Source: Nodosilinea sp. LEGE 06152 (GTDB taxonomy: Bacteria; Cyanobacteriota; Cyanobacteriia; Phormidesmidales; Phormidesmidaceae). Taken from it: a stretch of DNA of 43,346 bases. The DNA lies in contig NZ_JADEWR010000009.1 in NCBI RefSeq assembly GCF_015207525.1, positions 244,232-287,577 of the forward strand, in the 5' to 3' direction. Below the pieces are notes generated by a model. It was not told the DNA's origin and made no database searches. It saw nothing but the letters and a program-made list of their open reading frames with translations. Positions 41,804 to 43,346 of this stretch are shown here, one piece after another. Both the position numbers and the translations under genes were made by a program. Numbering within the stretch: the first letter of the stretch is position 1; the number at the start of each line of letters is the position of its first letter.

Positions 41804-43189
41804 TCACCGCGATCGCCGCCAGTTAAACCAGTTCTCGGCCCAGTCGCGCCGCCAGGTACCGGGGTGCCAACGCTGCTGCTGCCAGGCGCTCACCATTGAC
41901 GGCAGAATAGCCGCCAGGCTGTGGGGTAGTGTCGGCAGGCGCTCCAGCTGGGGGAGGGCAATGCCCTGCTGCATAGCCAGCGCCAGAGTGTGGATCAGTT
42001 CGCTGGCCCCAGGGCCGCAAATTTGAGCGCCAATTAGCTGCCCGTTGCCACGCACCACCCAGCGGCAAAAGCCGGTGATGTCATCGCCGTGATGAGCTTT
42101 GAGCAGTTGGCCAAAGGGCACCTGTAGCACCGCAGCCTCGCTGCCGTACCAGCGGTGGGCCTGGGTGGCGGTCAGGCCCAGGCGGGCGTACTCTGGCGTA
42201 GTGTGCAGCAGGGCCGGCCGATCGCGAAAGGACAGCTTGCGCCACGGCAGGTAAAGCAGGTTGCGCAAAGCGATCGCAACGTCTTGATGGTCGGTGGTTT
42301 CTGCCCAGTAGCCGCCGACCGCCGGACCGCAGGCAAAAACACGGGGGTGGGCAGTCGCGAGGCGATCGTCCACAGGCAGGGCCGTGGTGTTGCCGTGAAC
42401 GGTGCGGGGGCAAATGCCGATGCTGGCTAAATTGAGGGTTTCTAGCAGCGGATGGGGAGCGGTGGCCAGCACCAGCACCTGGGCAGCGATCGCGCCGCCG
42501 TCGCTGAGCAAAAGTTCGACGTCGTCTTTCTGGCGAATAGTCTCGATCTGCGTGCCTAGCCTCAGCGTTACCCCCGCCGCCTCCAGTAGGACACTAACAA
42601 AGGCAGACAGGTCTGCATCTTCGGTGGGCAAGAGAACCTCACCCCGGCTGACCAATGTAGTGCGGGTGCCGTGCCGAGCCAGGGCCTGGGCCAGAGCGAT
42701 CGCCGCCCCACTGCGCCCCAGCACGATCGCGGTTTTTGGCTGCGTCTCCAGCTCCAGCAGGCTATCCAGGGTAAAGTGCGGAGTTTCAGCCAGGCCAGGA
42801 ATGTCGGGTACGGTGACCTCGGTGCCGGGGGCCAGCAGGTAGCCGCGCGACGTGAGCCGTCGAGCTAGGGTCGTCACCGCCAGCCGGGGTCGAGGGCTAA
42901 ACTGACCCGGCTCTAGCACCACGTCCACACCGCCAGTAGCCAGGCGATCGAGACTCAGGTGGGGGTAGGCCACGGCTTCTAGCGCCCTAACCTGATGCTG
43001 CAAGCGATGCCAATCAGTCCCTGGGGCTGCCGCCATCGCGGTGAGAATGAGCTGACGACGAATGAGCCCATCCACCGACCCCAGCGGCTCTACCAGGGCC
43101 ACCCGCGCCCCCTCGCGGGCCGCCAACGCCGCCGCCTCGCGCCCCTGCACCGTGCCGCCCAGAATCACTGCATCGTAGTCAACGGCCAT
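41804..43189 (-). CDS. FAD/NAD(P)-dependent oxidoreductase, mercuric-reductase-like without the redox cysteines
   Basis: 461 residues from ATG 43189, with GGGGAG just upstream; the frame to 43282 is rejected because it runs into AT-rich repeat sequence. Overall it follows flavin disulfide reductases: N-terminal Rossmann (VILGGTVQGREAAALAAREG), NAD(P) Rossmann (VLGRSGAAIALAQALARHG), a second FAD motif (VFACGPAVGG) and a C-terminal dimerisation domain. Departures: no C-x4-C pair after the first Rossmann (LGSVDGLIRRQLI instead), Pro where GD is normal in the second FAD motif, and no HPTxxE pair at the C-terminus. So it is not a thiol-disulfide or mercuric reductase in the usual sense; substrate unknown. 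Confidence 0.85.
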   Translation of the reverse strand: MAVDYDAVILGGTVQGREAAALAAREGARVALVEPLGSVDGLIRRQLILTAMAAAPGTDWHRLQHQVRALEAVAYPHLSLDRLATGGVDVVLEPGQFSPRPRLAVTTLARRLTSRGYLLAPGTEVTVPDIPGLAETPHFTLDSLLELETQPKTAIVLGRSGAAIALAQALARHGTRTTLVSRGEVLLPTEDADLSAFVSVLLEAAGVTLRLGTQIETIRQKDDVELLLSDGGAIAAQVLVLATAPHPLLETLNLASIGICPRTVHGNTTALPVDDRLATAHPRVFACGPAVGGYWAETTDHQDVAIALRNLLYLPWRKLSFRDRPALLHTTPEYARLGLTATQAHRWYGSEAAVLQVPFGQLLKAHHGDDITGFCRWVVRGNGQLIGAQICGPGASELIHTLALAMQQGIALPQLERLPTLPHSLAAILPSMVSAWQQQRWHPGTWRRDWAENWFNWRRSR

Positions 43190-43273
43190 GATCTCCCCGT
43201 CGTGGTGTTTCCATGAGTTTAGCGGGGAAGGGGTGGGGAGGAAGGTGAGGAGATTGAGGAAGGGGAAGAGTTC

Positions 43274-43309
43274 AAAATGCAAAATTCAAAATTTTGAACT
43301 TTGCATTTT
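43274..43309. repeat. Near-perfect 36-bp AT-rich palindrome
   Basis: AAAATGCAAA (43274-43283) pairs with TTTGCATTTT (43300-43309) around the perfect palindrome TTCAAAATTTTGAA (43285-43298), with one mismatch. It lies about 85 bases upstream of the oxidoreductase start. This AT-rich style is common between cyanobacterial genes, and it could serve as a terminator for a gene beyond the window. Confidence 0.6.
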
Positions 43310-43346
43310 TAATTTTGCATTCACCCACCCATCCACCCGCCTACCC

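Noticed and set aside
40891..41826. 311-codon + strand ORF across the SNase gene
   Set aside because: Overlaps in another frame and is Arg/Ala/Gly-rich; the main frame carries SNase and excalibur motifs.
43190..43282. N-terminal extension of the oxidoreductase to 43282
   Set aside because: The added residues come from AT-rich repeat sequence and ATG 43189 has a good ribosome site right before the Rossmann strand.

Overview
The window is cyanobacterial chromosome. Evidence: a magnesium-chelatase ChlD (chlorophyll synthesis), a phycobilisome-fold protein, a RelN-type antitoxin, PRC-barrel and DUF389 proteins of cyanobacterial type, and very frequent HIP1 octamers (GCGATCGC). The high GC content, the many signalling genes and short tandem repeats such as CCTACYCG suggest a filamentous Leptolyngbya/Nodosilinea-like organism; that placement is inference.

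Layout. 1-6 kb (+ strand): 3' part of chlD, a class III nucleotide cyclase with a repeated helical C-terminus, a pentapeptide-repeat protein and a DUF389 membrane protein. 6-14.5 kb (- strand): a two-domain PRC-barrel protein, then a flotillin set (NfeD/YqiJ-like OB-fold membrane protein followed by two overlapping SPFH/flotillin genes), with smc upstream. 14.7-19.6 kb: a YqgF/RuvC-like nuclease (+), a 1216-residue membrane protein with an alpha/beta-hydrolase-like segment (-) and a Uma2 nuclease-fold protein (-).

19.9-26.7 kb (+) is the most notable block: a compact stressosome operon rsbR-rsbS-rsbT, followed without a break by an RsbT-like ATPase fused to an RsbX/SpoIIE-type phosphatase, a hybrid histidine kinase that begins with another RsbT-like ATPase domain, and a second hybrid kinase (REC-PAS-HisKA-HATPase-REC). 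No sigma-B, RsbV or RsbW is present here, so the stressosome output appears to pass to two-component signalling.

26.9-31.9 kb: a lone phycobilisome-fold protein keeping the bilin cysteine, a small hypothetical protein, LtrA, a double-CDGSH iron-sulfur protein, a pirin, a divergent LysR regulator with clear dyads between them, and a RelN/RelE toxin-antitoxin pair. 31.9-32.4 kb is a gene-poor patch with hairpins, a Uma2 remnant and a possible 28-residue membrane peptide. 32.4-36 kb: an unusual fusion of a CRP-like sensor domain, a decayed NtrC-type AAA+ domain and a membrane polyferredoxin, then a coiled-coil protein. 36.3-43.2 kb: a chemoreceptor (-), a large protein with FG-GAP-like calcium motifs (+), a secreted SNase/excalibur lipoprotein (+), and a flavoprotein of the disulfide-reductase fold lacking the redox cysteines (-).

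No rRNA, tRNA, CRISPR array, complete insertion sequence or prophage was seen. Many long antisense ORFs are artefacts of high GC.
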